The notes: generated by a model from the letters alone, not told the origin. Shown: positions 49,158 to 58,968, numbered from the stretch's first letter. The stretch is 64,000 nt of DNA from Pseudomonas quercus (GCF_012033695.1 NZ_JAAVJI010000001.1:124001-188000); one strand, 5' to 3'. Numbers and translations are program-made.

Positions 49158-50480
49158 ATGCAAACCCAGACTGCACATTCAGCCACGGCGCACGCCGCCC
49201 TGGCCACGCCGAGCCGCAAGCGGTTCTTCATCATGGTGCTGTTGTTCATTACGGTGGTGATCAACTACCTGGACCGTGCCAACCTGTCCATTGCCGCCCC
49301 AGCCCTTACGTCGGAGCTAGGGCTGGCGCCTGCGCAGATCGGCCTGGTGTTCTCGGCCTTTGGCTGGACGTACGCTGCCATGCAGATTCCCGGGGGCTGG
49401 TTGGTCGACCGGGTGCCCCCGCGTGTTCTGTACACCGCAGCGCTGGTGCTGTGGTCGGTGGCGACGGTGGCTCTGGGGTTTGCGGGCAGCTTTGTGGCGC
49501 TGTTCGTGTTGCGCATGGCCGTGGGTGCGCTGGAGGCGCCTGCCTACCCCATCAATAGCCGAGTCGTGACCACGTGGTTCCCTGAGCGCGAGCGTGCCAC
49601 CGCCATTGGTGTCTACACCTCCGGGCAGTTCGTTGGGTTGGCGTTCCTGACCCCAGTGCTGGCATGGTTTCAGCAAACCTATGGCTGGCACATGGTGTTC
49701 GTGATCACGGGGCTGATCGGCGTGCTGTGGGCGGTGATCTGGTACGCGGTTTACCGTGAGCCTCGGGATTTCTCCGGTGCGAACGACGCGGAGATCGCAC
49801 TCATTCAAGCAGGCGGCGGCCTGGTGGACATCGACCGCAAGCCCAAGGCACAGCGGCTGAACCTGGCAGACCTGAAGGTTATCCTGAGCCAGCGCAAGTT
49901 GTGGGGCATCTACATTGGTCAGTTCTGCCTCAACTCCACCTTGTGGTTCTTCCTGACCTGGTTCCCTACTTACCTGGTGAAGTACCGGGGCATGGACTTT
50001 ATCAAGTCCGGCCTGCTGGGCGCAGTGCCGTTTCTGGCCGCCTTCGTGGGCGTGTTGTGCTCCGGGTTGTTCTCGGACTGGCTGATCCGGCGCGGTACCA
50101 GCATCGGCGTCGCACGCAAGGTGCCCATCATCGGCGGGCTCCTGATTTCCACCTGCATCATCGGCGCCAACTGGTTCGACTCCACACCGGTGGTGATCGC
50201 CTGCCTGGCCTTGGCATTCTTCGGTAACGGGTTGGCGTCCATCACCTGGTCGCTGGTGTCTACCCTGGCGCCAGCCCGCCTGCTGGGCTTGACAGGCGGC
50301 ATGTTCAATTTCATCGGCAACCTGGCGGCCATTGTCACACCTATCGTGATAGGGCTGCTGGCCACCGGGGATTCTTTTGCGCCGGCTATTACATATGTGG
50401 CGGTCACGGCGCTGGTGGGCGCGCTCAGTTACATCGTGCTGGTGGGCAAGGTCGAGCGCATCGAACTGGTGGAAGGGTGA
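49158..50480 (+). CDS. dgoT: MFS D-galactonate transporter (ACS family)
   Basis: A 440-residue inner-membrane protein with 12 hydrophobic helices of the anion:cation symporter family. ITVVINYLDRANLSIAAPAL in helix 1 and the downstream loops match sugar-acid uptake proteins, and its place after dgoD argues for D-galactonate import. Start at ATG 49158 after a weak AAGAGA site. A GC-rich hairpin-like sequence follows the stop (around 50478-50500). Confidence 0.88.
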   Translation: MQTQTAHSATAHAALATPSRKRFFIMVLLFITVVINYLDRANLSIAAPALTSELGLAPAQIGLVFSAFGWTYAAMQIPGGWLVDRVPPRVLYTAALVLWSVATVALGFAGSFVALFVLRMAVGALEAPAYPINSRVVTTWFPERERATAIGVYTSGQFVGLAFLTPVLAWFQQTYGWHMVFVITGLIGVLWAVIWYAVYREPRDFSGANDAEIALIQAGGGLVDIDRKPKAQRLNLADLKVILSQRKLWGIYIGQFCLNSTLWFFLTWFPTYLVKYRGMDFIKSGLLGAVPFLAAFVGVLCSGLFSDWLIRRGTSIGVARKVPIIGGLLISTCIIGANWFDSTPVVIACLALAFFGNGLASITWSLVSTLAPARLLGLTGGMFNFIGNLAAIVTPIVIGLLATGDSFAPAITYVAVTALVGALSYIVLVGKVERIELVEG

Positions 50481-50538
50481 CGGGCAGGGCGCCTGCCGTC
50501 GATAATGGCGGCTGCATCTTCACGACGGGGTTCAACCT

Positions 50539-51312
50539 ATGACAGCCATGGAGACACCTGCCCCGGCAGGGACTCAAACCCTCCTGCGGGGGTTGGCGGT
50601 GATCCAGGCCGTGGCCGGCGGTGCACGCGACCTTAAAGCCATTGCCGCCACCCTTGGCACCACCCGCAGCACCACACACCGGCTGGCCAGTGCGCTGGTG
50701 GATGAACGTTACTTGCGGTTGCTCCCCAATAACGGCTACGGCCTGGGCCCTCGGCTGATCGAGCTGGGGTTTCAGGCCAGGGACGAATTCCCCTTGGCGC
50801 AATTGGCCGCACCCGTGCTCGATGCCTTGGGCGCGGCCACGGGTGATACCGTTCACTTGGCGGTGCGGGACGGGGATCAAGTGCTTTACCTACACAAGAA
50901 CCCAGGGCGCAATGGGCCAGAAATGCGCTCGCGTGTAGGGTTACGCATGCCCTTGACCCGGACCGGTATTGGCAAGGCGCTGCTATTGGACAGCCCGCCT
51001 GATGAATGGCGCCGCTTGTTCGAGGCCCAGCCTGCGCCGGCTGCCGTGTGGGGCCCGCGCGAGGAACCGGGCTGGGACGCTTTCGTAGCCCGTATGCAGG
51101 CGTATGTGGAAGGCCAGTACGCCTTTGACCTGGAGGACAACGAGCCCTCCATTCGTTGTGTGGCCGCACCGGTGCGTGATGCCAGCCGGCGGATTGTCGC
51201 GGCGATCAGCGTAGCCAGTACCGTGCCCTACCTGTCGCTGGAACGTATGGAGGCGCTGGTCCCCTCGGTGCAGGCGGCAGCGTTATCGCTGAGTCGCGAG
51301 CTGGGCGGCTGA
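50539..51312 (+). CDS. dgoR: IclR-family regulator of the galactonate genes
   Basis: A 257-residue IclR regulator: N-terminal winged HTH (LRGLAVIQAVAGGARDLKAI; LGTTRSTTHRLASALV) and a C-terminal effector domain (SRVGLRMPLTRTGIGKALLL; EDNEPSIRCVAAPVRD). It closes the dgo gene run 58 bp after dgoT and probably controls it, perhaps through the phased repeats before dgoK; both points are inference. Start may be ATG 50539 or 50548. Confidence 0.8.
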   Translation: MTAMETPAPAGTQTLLRGLAVIQAVAGGARDLKAIAATLGTTRSTTHRLASALVDERYLRLLPNNGYGLGPRLIELGFQARDEFPLAQLAAPVLDALGAATGDTVHLAVRDGDQVLYLHKNPGRNGPEMRSRVGLRMPLTRTGIGKALLLDSPPDEWRRLFEAQPAPAAVWGPREEPGWDAFVARMQAYVEGQYAFDLEDNEPSIRCVAAPVRDASRRIVAAISVASTVPYLSLERMEALVPSVQAAALSLSRELGG

Positions 51313-51368
51313 ACCAAGCTGTAACGCAGGCAGTCACAGCTGCAAAATGCCCGAACAGAAGGCCTTTC

Positions 51369-53090
51369 ATGGAACGACGCTGGCTGGTTGTACTGTTGGT
51401 ATGGGGGTTGGCTACAGGCGCCCGGGCAGAGCCGCCCCTTCGCCTGGAGACGCTGGAGCGCTGCGCGGACCTGCTGGACACCCGGCGCCAGGTGTTTTGC
51501 CTGAAGGCTGACGGATTAGGGCCAGGCCCTGTCAAAACATGGCTAGGTGCGGTTGAAAAAGCGAACGAGCGGGAAGGCAACCACCTTCGGCTTACACTCG
51601 AAACCGGCAAGGACCCAAGCGGCCCCTTACTCCTTGAGCAGGAGGGGCGTGCCAGTAACAGTGTGTGGCTGAGTATGGCCGGTAACCACGTGCTGGCAGC
51701 AAAACCCAATGAGACGGCAGTTAACGCCGAAGGCCTGACCACGTACCTGAACCTGGTGAGCGTGGTGATCGAGGAGCGTTACAACGGCCTTGAGCAGGTT
51801 CGGAAATTGGCCCAGCAATACGGCGCTACGCTGGTAGGCGCCATCCCCGCCCTGAACACCTGGCAGTTGCGCCTACCGGTCAATACCCTCACTGAGCGCG
51901 ATGCATTGATCCTCCGGCTTGGCCATGAGGTAAGCGTGGATGCGGTTGTGATTGAAGAGTCCTCGGCCGAGGAAGCGGAGCGCGAGGTGCCACCCCCTGG
52001 CCAGGTTCAGGAAGAGTGGGCAGCCAACCGCTTCGTGGATGCCGTGAACTATTACCGCCGCCGAATCGCCGCGCGAGGGTCGCCCATTGACACGGCCCCT
52101 GTACGGATCGGGGTCATTGAACGCAATGTGGATTTTGATTCTGAAGATTTCGCCGAATACGTGGGTCCCTGCCAATCGCCTCGCCTGTGTGTGTACGCAA
52201 GGGACGCACGCAGCCCTAAGGCACATGGGTCAAGCGTGACGGGAGTATTGGCGGCCCATTGGCTTAAAGCGGGCAATACCGGTTTCCTGCGCGGCCTGGA
52301 GGGCGTTAGCAGGGGGTTCGAGATTATCGTGGAGCGTGATTCCGATGCAGGTATCACGGCCAACGTGGCGGCGTCCGTCAACCTGGTAGAAGACGGTGCC
52401 AGGGTGCTTAACTGGAGTTGGGGGTTGCACCGGGTAGGGGCTCAGAAGGTCCAGGGCGGTGATATCGACACCCAGGTGCGCTCTGGTGTGGCCATGGCCG
52501 GGTACGAAGAGCTGCTCGAAGAATTTTTCCGTTGGCTGAAGGCCAAGCACCCCAATGTGGTGGTGATCAATTCGGCGGGCAACGGAGCTTCGTATGCGGG
52601 GCAGGACGACTACAGGCTGCCGTCATCGTTCGTAACGGACCAGTTGCTGGTGGTAGGGGGGCATGAGCGAAGTGAAGCCAGCGCCGCGCCCCTTGGGAGT
52701 GCCGATTATGCGGTACGCCGGGGCTCTTCCAACCTGGACAGCCGAGTGGATATTTCAGCCGCAGCCTGCGCGCCAGGCGTAGACCCGCAGGTGACCACCC
52801 ACTGTGGGACCTCCTTCGCGACCCCTTTGGTGACCGGCACGGTGGCCGCCATGTTATCCATCAACCCCCAGCTTACGCCCGCGCAACTGCGCTTGCTGTT
52901 GCGCCGCAGCGCCATGCCTATCGGCGCCGATGGCGATTTCGAACCGGCCGATGGGGAAGACCTGACGGCACCTATCCTGCCGTCCGAGCGCAACTTTGAC
53001 CTTAACCACCCAGACGTAGGCCGCTCCGCACGGCTAGATATGCAAAAAGCGCTGGAGCTGACCGTACAGAGCCGGGATCGGCGCCGGTAA
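51369..53090 (+). CDS. Exported subtilisin-like (S8) protease with atypical catalytic Asp position
   Basis: A 573-residue protein with a signal peptide (residues 1-20, ending ARAEPP), an N-terminal region of about 220 residues without known motifs, then an S8 domain. The His motif is KAHGSSVTGVLAAH (usual HGTxVAG), the oxyanion Asn is in VVVINSAGNGASY, and the Ser is in CGTSFATPLVTGTVAAM. Where the catalytic Asp normally stands (VxVIDxGVD) the sequence reads IGVIERNVDFD, so the aspect is Glu or displaced. It is likely periplasmic or secreted. It stands alone, 56 bp after the IclR gene. Confidence 0.8.
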   Translation: MERRWLVVLLVWGLATGARAEPPLRLETLERCADLLDTRRQVFCLKADGLGPGPVKTWLGAVEKANEREGNHLRLTLETGKDPSGPLLLEQEGRASNSVWLSMAGNHVLAAKPNETAVNAEGLTTYLNLVSVVIEERYNGLEQVRKLAQQYGATLVGAIPALNTWQLRLPVNTLTERDALILRLGHEVSVDAVVIEESSAEEAEREVPPPGQVQEEWAANRFVDAVNYYRRRIAARGSPIDTAPVRIGVIERNVDFDSEDFAEYVGPCQSPRLCVYARDARSPKAHGSSVTGVLAAHWLKAGNTGFLRGLEGVSRGFEIIVERDSDAGITANVAASVNLVEDGARVLNWSWGLHRVGAQKVQGGDIDTQVRSGVAMAGYEELLEEFFRWLKAKHPNVVVINSAGNGASYAGQDDYRLPSSFVTDQLLVVGGHERSEASAAPLGSADYAVRRGSSNLDSRVDISAAACAPGVDPQVTTHCGTSFATPLVTGTVAAMLSINPQLTPAQLRLLLRRSAMPIGADGDFEPADGEDLTAPILPSERNFDLNHPDVGRSARLDMQKALELTVQSRDRRR

Positions 53091-53114
53091 GGGCAGCTCG
53101 CAGCGGGCGCGCCC

Positions 53115-54770
53115 TTACATATTGGGGTACATGGGCCCGCCAGCGCCTTCAGGGGCTACCCACACGATGTTCTGGGACGGGTCCTTGATGTCGCACGTTT
53201 TGCAATGCACGCAGTTTTGCGCGTTGATCTGGAACCGCTTTTCGCCGCTCTCCTGTGTCACCACCTCATACACGCCGGCGGGGCAATAGCGCTGCGCGGG
53301 CTCATCGTACAGCGGCAGGTTCTTGGCAATCGGAATGCTCGGATCCTTGAGCTTCAAGTGGCAGGGCTGTTCCTCTTCATGGTTGGTGCCGGAGAGGAAT
53401 ACCGAGCTGAGCTTGTCGAAACTCAGCAGGCCGTCGGGCTTGGGGTAGTCGATTTTCTTCGAGTCTGCGGCCAGCTTGAGGGTCGCGTAGTCGGGTGTGG
53501 TGTCGCGAAGGGTAAACGGAATTTTCCCGCCGAACAGGTTCTGGTCGATGAAGTTGAAAGCGTTGCCTTTGATGGCGCCCCATTTGTGGATGGCGGCACC
53601 GAAATTGCGGCTACAGAACAGTTCGTCGTACAACCAGCTGGCCTTGAAGCTTTCCGGGTAGGCCGTTAACAGGTCCCCCCCTTCGCTGCCTGCCAGCAGG
53701 CGATCCACCACGGCATCCGCCGCCAGCATGCCGGACTTCATGGCCGTGTGGCTGCCCTTGATCTTGGCGAAGTTCAGGGTGCCAAGGTCGCAGCCAATCA
53801 GTGCACCACCGGCAAACACCATTTTGGGCAGGGAGTTGAGGCCACCTTTGACGATAGCTCGGGCGCCATAGGACACCCGTTTGCCGCCTTCCAGGTACTG
53901 CTTGACCACCGGATGGTGCTTGTAGCGCTGGAACTCGTCGAAGGGGGACAGGTAAGGGTTGCTGTAGGACAGGTCCACGATCAGGCCGACGACCACCTGA
54001 TGGTTTTCCAGGTGGTACAGGAACGACCCACCCGGGTTGGCGTCATCCAGAGGCCAGCCTGCGGTGTGTACCACCAGCCCAGGCTCGTGCCGGGCGGGGT
54101 CGATGTCCCAGATTTCCTTCAAGCCGATGGCGTAGTGCTGCGGGTCGGCGTCGCTGTCCAGGTTGAAGCGTTTGATCAACTGCTTTCCGATGTGCCCGCG
54201 GCAGCCTTCGGCAAATAAAGTGTACTTGCCGCGCAACTCCATGCCCGGGGTATACATGCCGCCCTTGGGCTGGCCTTCGCGGTCCACGCCCATGTCGCCG
54301 GTCAGAATGCCGCGCACCACGCCGTGCTCGTCGATCAGCGCTTCCTGGGCAGCGAAGCCTGGGTACACCTCTACGCCCAGGTTCTCGGCTTGCTGGCCCA
54401 GCCAGCGGCAGAGGTTGCCCAGGGAGATAATGTAGTTGCCCTCGTTGTGCATGGTCTTGGGTACCAAGGCTCCAGGGATTTTACGAGCACCCTGGGCGTC
54501 CTTGAGCACATAGATGTCATCGCGCGTCACGGGCGTGTTCAGCGGGGCGCCCAGGTTTTTCCAATCCGGGAACAGTTCGTTCAGCGCACGGGGTTCGAAC
54601 ACGGCGCCGGAGAGAATGTGGGCGCCAACCTCGGCACCTTTTTCTACCACGCAGACGCTCACTTCCTTACCGGCTTCGGCGGCCTTCTGCTTGATGCGGC
54701 AGGCGGCGGACAGGCCAGCGGGGCCGGCCCCGACGATGACCACGTCGAATTCCATGTATTCGCGTTCCAC
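53115..54770 (-). CDS. etfQO: Electron transfer flavoprotein-ubiquinone oxidoreductase
   Basis: A 551-residue membrane-associated FAD/4Fe-4S protein that passes electrons from ETF to ubiquinone. [20 protein letters not shown] is the N-terminal FAD loop, LSGAVFEPRALNELFPDW follows, and the C-terminal ferredoxin-like site has NAQNCVHCKTCDIKDPSQNI. The start is GTG at 54770, which gives the normal VEREYMEFD terminus and has GGAGAG upstream. It is divergent from etfBA. Confidence 0.95.
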   Translation of the reverse strand: MEREYMEFDVVIVGAGPAGLSAACRIKQKAAEAGKEVSVCVVEKGAEVGAHILSGAVFEPRALNELFPDWKNLGAPLNTPVTRDDIYVLKDAQGARKIPGALVPKTMHNEGNYIISLGNLCRWLGQQAENLGVEVYPGFAAQEALIDEHGVVRGILTGDMGVDREGQPKGGMYTPGMELRGKYTLFAEGCRGHIGKQLIKRFNLDSDADPQHYAIGLKEIWDIDPARHEPGLVVHTAGWPLDDANPGGSFLYHLENHQVVVGLIVDLSYSNPYLSPFDEFQRYKHHPVVKQYLEGGKRVSYGARAIVKGGLNSLPKMVFAGGALIGCDLGTLNFAKIKGSHTAMKSGMLAADAVVDRLLAGSEGGDLLTAYPESFKASWLYDELFCSRNFGAAIHKWGAIKGNAFNFIDQNLFGGKIPFTLRDTTPDYATLKLAADSKKIDYPKPDGLLSFDKLSSVFLSGTNHEEEQPCHLKLKDPSIPIAKNLPLYDEPAQRYCPAGVYEVVTQESGEKRFQINAQNCVHCKTCDIKDPSQNIVWVAPEGAGGPMYPNM

Positions 54771-54844
54771 AGGTTCTCTCCTAACACAGGCGGGTACGGT
54801 TTTTTCTGACAAGGGCGGTTGGGACCCTTCACCGTTGATTGGGC

Positions 54845-54873
54845 ATTATATCTACACCAGTGTGGTGGTCCAA
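54845..54873 (-). promoter_or_regulatory. Sigma-70-type promoter of etfQO
   Basis: On the minus strand TTGGAC (54868-54873), 17 bp, TATAAT (54845-54850), about 75 bp before the GTG start. Confidence 0.65.
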
Positions 54874-54874
54874 A

Positions 54875-54890
54875 TCAAACGTTTGTTTGA
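54875..54890. promoter_or_regulatory. PsrA-like palindrome
   Basis: TCAAAC-GTTT-GTTTGA contains CAAAC-N4-GTTTG, the known consensus (G/C)AAAC N2-4 GTTT(G/C) of the fatty-acid-responsive regulator PsrA. It abuts the -35 of the etfQO promoter. Confidence 0.6.
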
Positions 54891-55159
54891 ATCCTGTCAG
54901 TGTCAATGAATTCGCTGGGTGCGGCCGCGTGACTGGCGGGTTCCGCGTATTGACCAGCCATTGCGGTGCGGTCAAGATACGAGCGGTTTCATGTCAGCTG
55001 TTGCTCACGCCCGCTGGCCTCGCGCCGTGTGGTGGCTTCCGGGCCCAGGGCTTAGGGGCGGGCGATCATGGTCTCGCACGCACAGGCGGCGAGCCCTGTA
55101 CAAGCGATCGCAAGGCCCGCCCTGCGACATTCTATTCACCGGAGCGTAACGAGGAATCC

Positions 55160-55909
55160 ATGAAGGTTCTTGTAGCTGTCAAACGAGTGGTCGATTACAA
55201 CGTCAAGGTTCGCGTCAAGGCGGACAACTCCGGGGTGGATCTGGCCAACGTCAAGATGTCCATGAACCCCTTCTGCGAAATCGCCGTGGAAGAAGCGGTA
55301 CGCCTCAAGGAAAAGGGCGTAGCCACTGAGGTGATCGTGGTCACCGTCGGGCCGGCGACTGCCCAGGAGCAGCTGCGCACCGCGCTGGCCCTGGGTGCCG
55401 ACCGTGCCGTACTGATCGAAAGCGCCGAAGAGCTTGGCTCACTTGCCATTGCCAAGCTGTTGAAGGCGGTAGTGGACAAGGAGCAGCCGCAACTGGTGAT
55501 CCTGGGCAAGCAGGCCATCGACAGCGACAACAACCAGACCGGCCAAATGCTGGCCGCGCTAACCGGTTATGCCCAGGGCACGTTCGCTTCGAAGGTGGAA
55601 CTGGCCGGCGACACGCTCAACGTGACCCGTGAAATCGATGGCGGCCTGCAAACCGTTGCGCTGACCCTGCCGGCCATCGTAACCACTGACCTGCGCCTTA
55701 ACGAACCGCGTTACGCCTCGCTCCCCAACATCATGAAGGCCAAGAAAAAGCCGCTGGAAAGCTTCACACCCGATGCCTTGGGCGTGTCCACGGCGTCTAC
55801 CAGCAAAACCATCAAGGTGCAGGCGCCGGCGACCCGCAGCGCTGGTGTCAAGGTGAAGTCCGTTGCTGAACTGGTCGACAAACTGAAAAACGAAGCGAAG
55901 GTAATCTGA
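55160..55909 (+). CDS. etfB: Electron transfer flavoprotein beta subunit
   Basis: A 249-residue subunit of the ETF heterodimer that collects electrons from acyl-CoA dehydrogenases. The family signature [20 protein letters not shown] and [20 protein letters not shown] (AMP/ETF contacts) are clear. The ATG at 55160 follows GAGGAA. The stop overlaps the etfA start (TGATG). Confidence 0.96.
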   Translation: MKVLVAVKRVVDYNVKVRVKADNSGVDLANVKMSMNPFCEIAVEEAVRLKEKGVATEVIVVTVGPATAQEQLRTALALGADRAVLIESAEELGSLAIAKLLKAVVDKEQPQLVILGKQAIDSDNNQTGQMLAALTGYAQGTFASKVELAGDTLNVTREIDGGLQTVALTLPAIVTTDLRLNEPRYASLPNIMKAKKKPLESFTPDALGVSTASTSKTIKVQAPATRSAGVKVKSVAELVDKLKNEAKVI

Positions 55910-56838
55910 TGCCTATCCTGGTAATCGCTGAACACGAAAACGGCGCACTGGCAGGCGCTACCCTCAATACTGTCGCCGCCGCCGTAAAAATCGGTGGTGA
56001 GGTTCATGTGCTGGTTGCAGGGCAGGGCGTCTCGTCCGTTGCGGACGCAGCGGCCAAGGTTGCCGGTGTAAGCAAGGTGCTGCTAGCCGACAACGCCGCC
56101 TATGCCCACCAGTTGCCTGAGAACGTGGCCCCGCTGATCGTTTCCCTGGCCTCTGGCTACAGCCACGTGCTTGCACCGGCGACCACCAACGGCAAGAACT
56201 TCCTGCCGCGTGTGGCCGCTATGCTGGACGTAGACCAGCTCTCGGAAATCATCAGCGTTGAAAGCCCTGATACTTTCACACGCCCGATCTACGCAGGCAA
56301 CGCCATTGCGACCGTGCAGTCCAGTGCCGCCGTGAAAGTCATCACCGTGCGCACCACCGGCTTCGACCCGGTCGCTGCCGAGGGTGGTTCAGCCTCCGTG
56401 GAAACGGTTGCAGACGTGAAGGATGCCGGGGTTTCGGCGTTCGTAGGTGAAGAGCTGGCCAAATCGGACCGCCCGGAGCTCACGGCCGCCAAGGTCGTGG
56501 TTTCCGGTGGCCGTGGCATGCAGAACGGTGACAACTTCAAGCACCTCTATGCCTTGGCCGACAAACTGGGCGCTGCCGTAGGTGCCTCGCGCGCGGCGGT
56601 AGACGCAGGGTTCGTACCCAACGACATGCAGGTTGGCCAGACCGGCAAGATCGTTGCCCCCCAGCTGTATATTGCCGTAGGTATTTCCGGTGCGATCCAG
56701 CACCTGGCGGGCATGAAGGATTCCAAGGTGATCGTTGCGATCAACAAGGATGAAGAAGCGCCCATCTTCCAGGTGGCAGACTATGGCCTGGTGGGTGACC
56801 TGTTCGAGGTTATCCCGGAGCTCGAAAAGCTGGTGTAA
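55909..56838 (+). CDS. etfA: Electron transfer flavoprotein alpha subunit
   Basis: A 309-residue subunit carrying the FAD. The C-terminal FAD domain has [40 protein letters not shown] and [20 protein letters not shown]. It overlaps etfB by one base and is followed by a strong terminator. Confidence 0.96.
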   Translation: MPILVIAEHENGALAGATLNTVAAAVKIGGEVHVLVAGQGVSSVADAAAKVAGVSKVLLADNAAYAHQLPENVAPLIVSLASGYSHVLAPATTNGKNFLPRVAAMLDVDQLSEIISVESPDTFTRPIYAGNAIATVQSSAAVKVITVRTTGFDPVAAEGGSASVETVADVKDAGVSAFVGEELAKSDRPELTAAKVVVSGGRGMQNGDNFKHLYALADKLGAAVGASRAAVDAGFVPNDMQVGQTGKIVAPQLYIAVGISGAIQHLAGMKDSKVIVAINKDEEAPIFQVADYGLVGDLFEVIPELEKLV

Positions 56839-56866
56839 ACAGCTTCTAATAGCGCGCAACCTCAGG

Positions 56867-56892
56867 AAACCCAGGCATTGCCTGGGTTTTTT
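56867..56892 (+). terminator. Rho-independent terminator of etfBA
   Basis: AAACCCAGGC, loop ATT, GCCTGGGTTT followed by further T. Perfect 10-bp stem 28 bp after the etfA stop. Confidence 0.9.
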
Positions 56893-56931
56893 CATAGGCT
56901 GAACGGCCCCTAGGCGAAGGTATAGCCCCTC

Positions 56932-57744
56932 ATGCGAATAGCCCTGTACGGGTTGGCGACACTGGCCCTGCTCCCCTCCTTAGGCAGTGCAGCAGGTAGC
57001 TGCGAACGCCTGGTAGCCACGGCCAGCCCGGATGCACCGCCCTATGCCTGGCGCGACCCTGCAGACCCTCGCAAGCTTATCGGTGCCAGCGTGGATGTGC
57101 TCACAGGCATCGCTGCCCAGTTGGGGATCGAGATCGAGGTGCTGTATGCAGGTCGGCGCTCCCAGGCGCTGGATGAGGTGCGTACCGGGCGTATGGACCT
57201 GCTGGCAGATGCAGTTTTGACGACGGCTGACCTCGAACACCTGGATTACGTTTATCCACCGCTGGCGTTCAACGATTACCTGGTATGGACACGGCAACAT
57301 TCAGCCGCCAGCTACGCCACGTTGGCCGACCTGGCCGGGCAGCGGGGTGCTGTTTCAGCCAAGGCGCGCCTCACACCAATGTTCAGCAGCTTCGCTGCGC
57401 AGCATTTGAACCTTGTGCCTTCGCAAAACCTCACTCGCACACTTCAATCCGTGGCGATGGGCCAGGCAGACTATGCCATCGCGCCACGGTATGCCGGTGC
57501 GGCCGCTGTGGCCACATTGGGCCCAACGGTAGGGCTGGTGGCACAGGACGTGGTCGTGGACCGCCCAGGTATCTACGTGGCTATTGCGCAGGACTCCGCC
57601 TGCAACGATGGCTGGCTACGCGGACAGCTGGCTAAAAAGATGACAGAATTGGCCGCCTCTGGCGGGGTCCAGTCGATCCTGCAGCGTAATGCCGAACGTT
57701 GGAAACTCCAGCAACAGGCAATGCCCGAGGCCGCCAAACCATAG
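56932..57744 (+). CDS. Periplasmic binding protein, amino-acid type
   Basis: A 270-residue SBP_bac_3-like protein with a signal peptide (about residues 1-21, ending GSAAGS), then VATASPDAPPYAWRDPADPR and VRTGRMDLLADAVLTTADLE. No transporter genes are adjacent. The next two genes encode outer-envelope lipoproteins, starting only 8 bp downstream, so the three probably form one transcript; a joint envelope role is possible. Confidence 0.8.
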   Translation: MRIALYGLATLALLPSLGSAAGSCERLVATASPDAPPYAWRDPADPRKLIGASVDVLTGIAAQLGIEIEVLYAGRRSQALDEVRTGRMDLLADAVLTTADLEHLDYVYPPLAFNDYLVWTRQHSAASYATLADLAGQRGAVSAKARLTPMFSSFAAQHLNLVPSQNLTRTLQSVAMGQADYAIAPRYAGAAAVATLGPTVGLVAQDVVVDRPGIYVAIAQDSACNDGWLRGQLAKKMTELAASGGVQSILQRNAERWKLQQQAMPEAAKP

Positions 57745-57752
57745 GACATGCT

Positions 57753-58103
57753 GTGAACAAACGATTGATCTGGGCGGGGGCAGTGCTGGCCCTTGCCGGC
57801 TGTGCCACCGACCCTGTACCCGACGAACAACTTCGCCTTACCGAGCAGTCCATCGAGCAGGCCCGTGCAGTCGGCGCGGCCGAAGACAGTGAGCCCTTGG
57901 CCACCGCACTGAGCAAGGCCGCCCAGGCGCGCGCCGACATGGCCAGTGGTCACAACAAGGTCGCCCGCATGGCCCTGGAGCAGGCCGAGCTGGATGCCCG
58001 TTTGGCTGAGGCGCATGAGCTGACCCGTAAAAGCGCTGCCCAATTGGCTCAGGTAAACCTGCGTATCCAGCGGTTGCGCAAGCAGTTGGGAGAGGCGCCA
58101 TGA
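57753..58103 (+). CDS. DUF4398-type lipoprotein
   Basis: A 116-residue lipoprotein beginning VNKRLIWAGAVLALAGCAT with a lipobox (LAGC) at about residues 14-17, then a helical coiled-coil-rich DUF4398-like domain (LRLTEQSIEQARAVGAAEDS; ALSKAAQARADMASGHNKVA). The GTG start at 57753 follows AGGA by 6 bases. It overlaps the OmpA-like gene by 4 bases, which matches the usual pairing of DUF4398 with OmpA proteins in pseudomonads. Confidence 0.82.
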   Translation: MNKRLIWAGAVLALAGCATDPVPDEQLRLTEQSIEQARAVGAAEDSEPLATALSKAAQARADMASGHNKVARMALEQAELDARLAEAHELTRKSAAQLAQVNLRIQRLRKQLGEAP

Positions 58104-58903
58104 CCGCGATACGTGTTCCCTTGGCCTTGTGCCTGCTGGCAGCCCTGGGCGGTTGTGCAACGCACTCAGCCGATCAGGCCCTTGACCAGGCCACTGCCCG
58201 TTTCCAAGGGATACGGGACAACGCAGAGGTACTTCGCTACGCACCCAAGGATGTGATCCGTGCGGGTGAGTCCCTGGCCCGTGCCGAGCGCTTGTCCAGC
58301 TACTGGGGCGCTGCCGACGACGTCCGTCATTATGCCTACCTGAGTACCCGCTACAGTGAAATGGCGCTGGCCCATAGCGAAGCAGCGGGCAACCTTGAGC
58401 AGCTGCAACGGCGTGAGCTGGAGCGGGAACGCCTGCAGCTGGCGCTGCGGGAATCCCGGCTAGCCAGCGTGCAGCGTCAGGGGCAATGGCTCGAAGACCA
58501 ACTGCTGGCTTTGACCACTACGGACGCTGATCGCGGCCTGGTACTCACTTTGGGAGATGTGTTGTTCGACACAGGCGCAGCGGACCTTAAACCGTCGGCC
58601 AACCGAACACTCCTCAAGCTGGCGCAGTTTCTTCAAATGAACCTGCGGCGCACCATACGCATCGAGGGTTACACGGACAGTACCGGGGCAGCCGATGAAA
58701 ACCTGAGCCTGTCACGCGACCGTGCGCAATCCGTAGCGGACATGCTGGTAGACCTAGGTGTCGAGGAAAAGCGTATTGCCGTTGAAGGGTACGGCGACCA
58801 GTACCCGGTGGAAGCCAATGCCACGGAACGGGGCAGGGCGCTCAACCGCCGCGTTGAAATCGTGATCTCGGACAAGCTAGGTGCTTTAGGCGCAAAACGA
58901 TAG
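58100..58903 (+). CDS. OmpA-family lipoprotein
   Basis: A 267-residue lipoprotein with LLAALGGC as lipobox, an N-terminal DUF4398-like helical half and a C-terminal OmpA peptidoglycan-binding domain (GDVLFDTGAADLKPSANRTL; IRIEGYTDSTGAADENLSLS; GYGDQYPVEAN; LNRRVEIVI). It anchors the outer membrane to peptidoglycan. It is translationally coupled to the preceding gene. Confidence 0.9.
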   Translation: MTAIRVPLALCLLAALGGCATHSADQALDQATARFQGIRDNAEVLRYAPKDVIRAGESLARAERLSSYWGAADDVRHYAYLSTRYSEMALAHSEAAGNLEQLQRRELERERLQLALRESRLASVQRQGQWLEDQLLALTTTDADRGLVLTLGDVLFDTGAADLKPSANRTLLKLAQFLQMNLRRTIRIEGYTDSTGAADENLSLSRDRAQSVADMLVDLGVEEKRIAVEGYGDQYPVEANATERGRALNRRVEIVISDKLGALGAKR

Positions 58904-58968
58904 GCGTTTGCCGCACAGTGCCCCTCGCACTGAGGGTGCACTGGCGGTATTCTCTCCTCTGGCTGGAA

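Larger units (their letters stand above)
54771..55159. other. Divergent promoter region between etfQO and etfBA
   Basis: No gene is supported in this 389-bp region. It contains the etfQO promoter and a PsrA-like palindrome, listed separately; the etfB ribosome site GAGGA is at its end. Confidence 0.6.
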
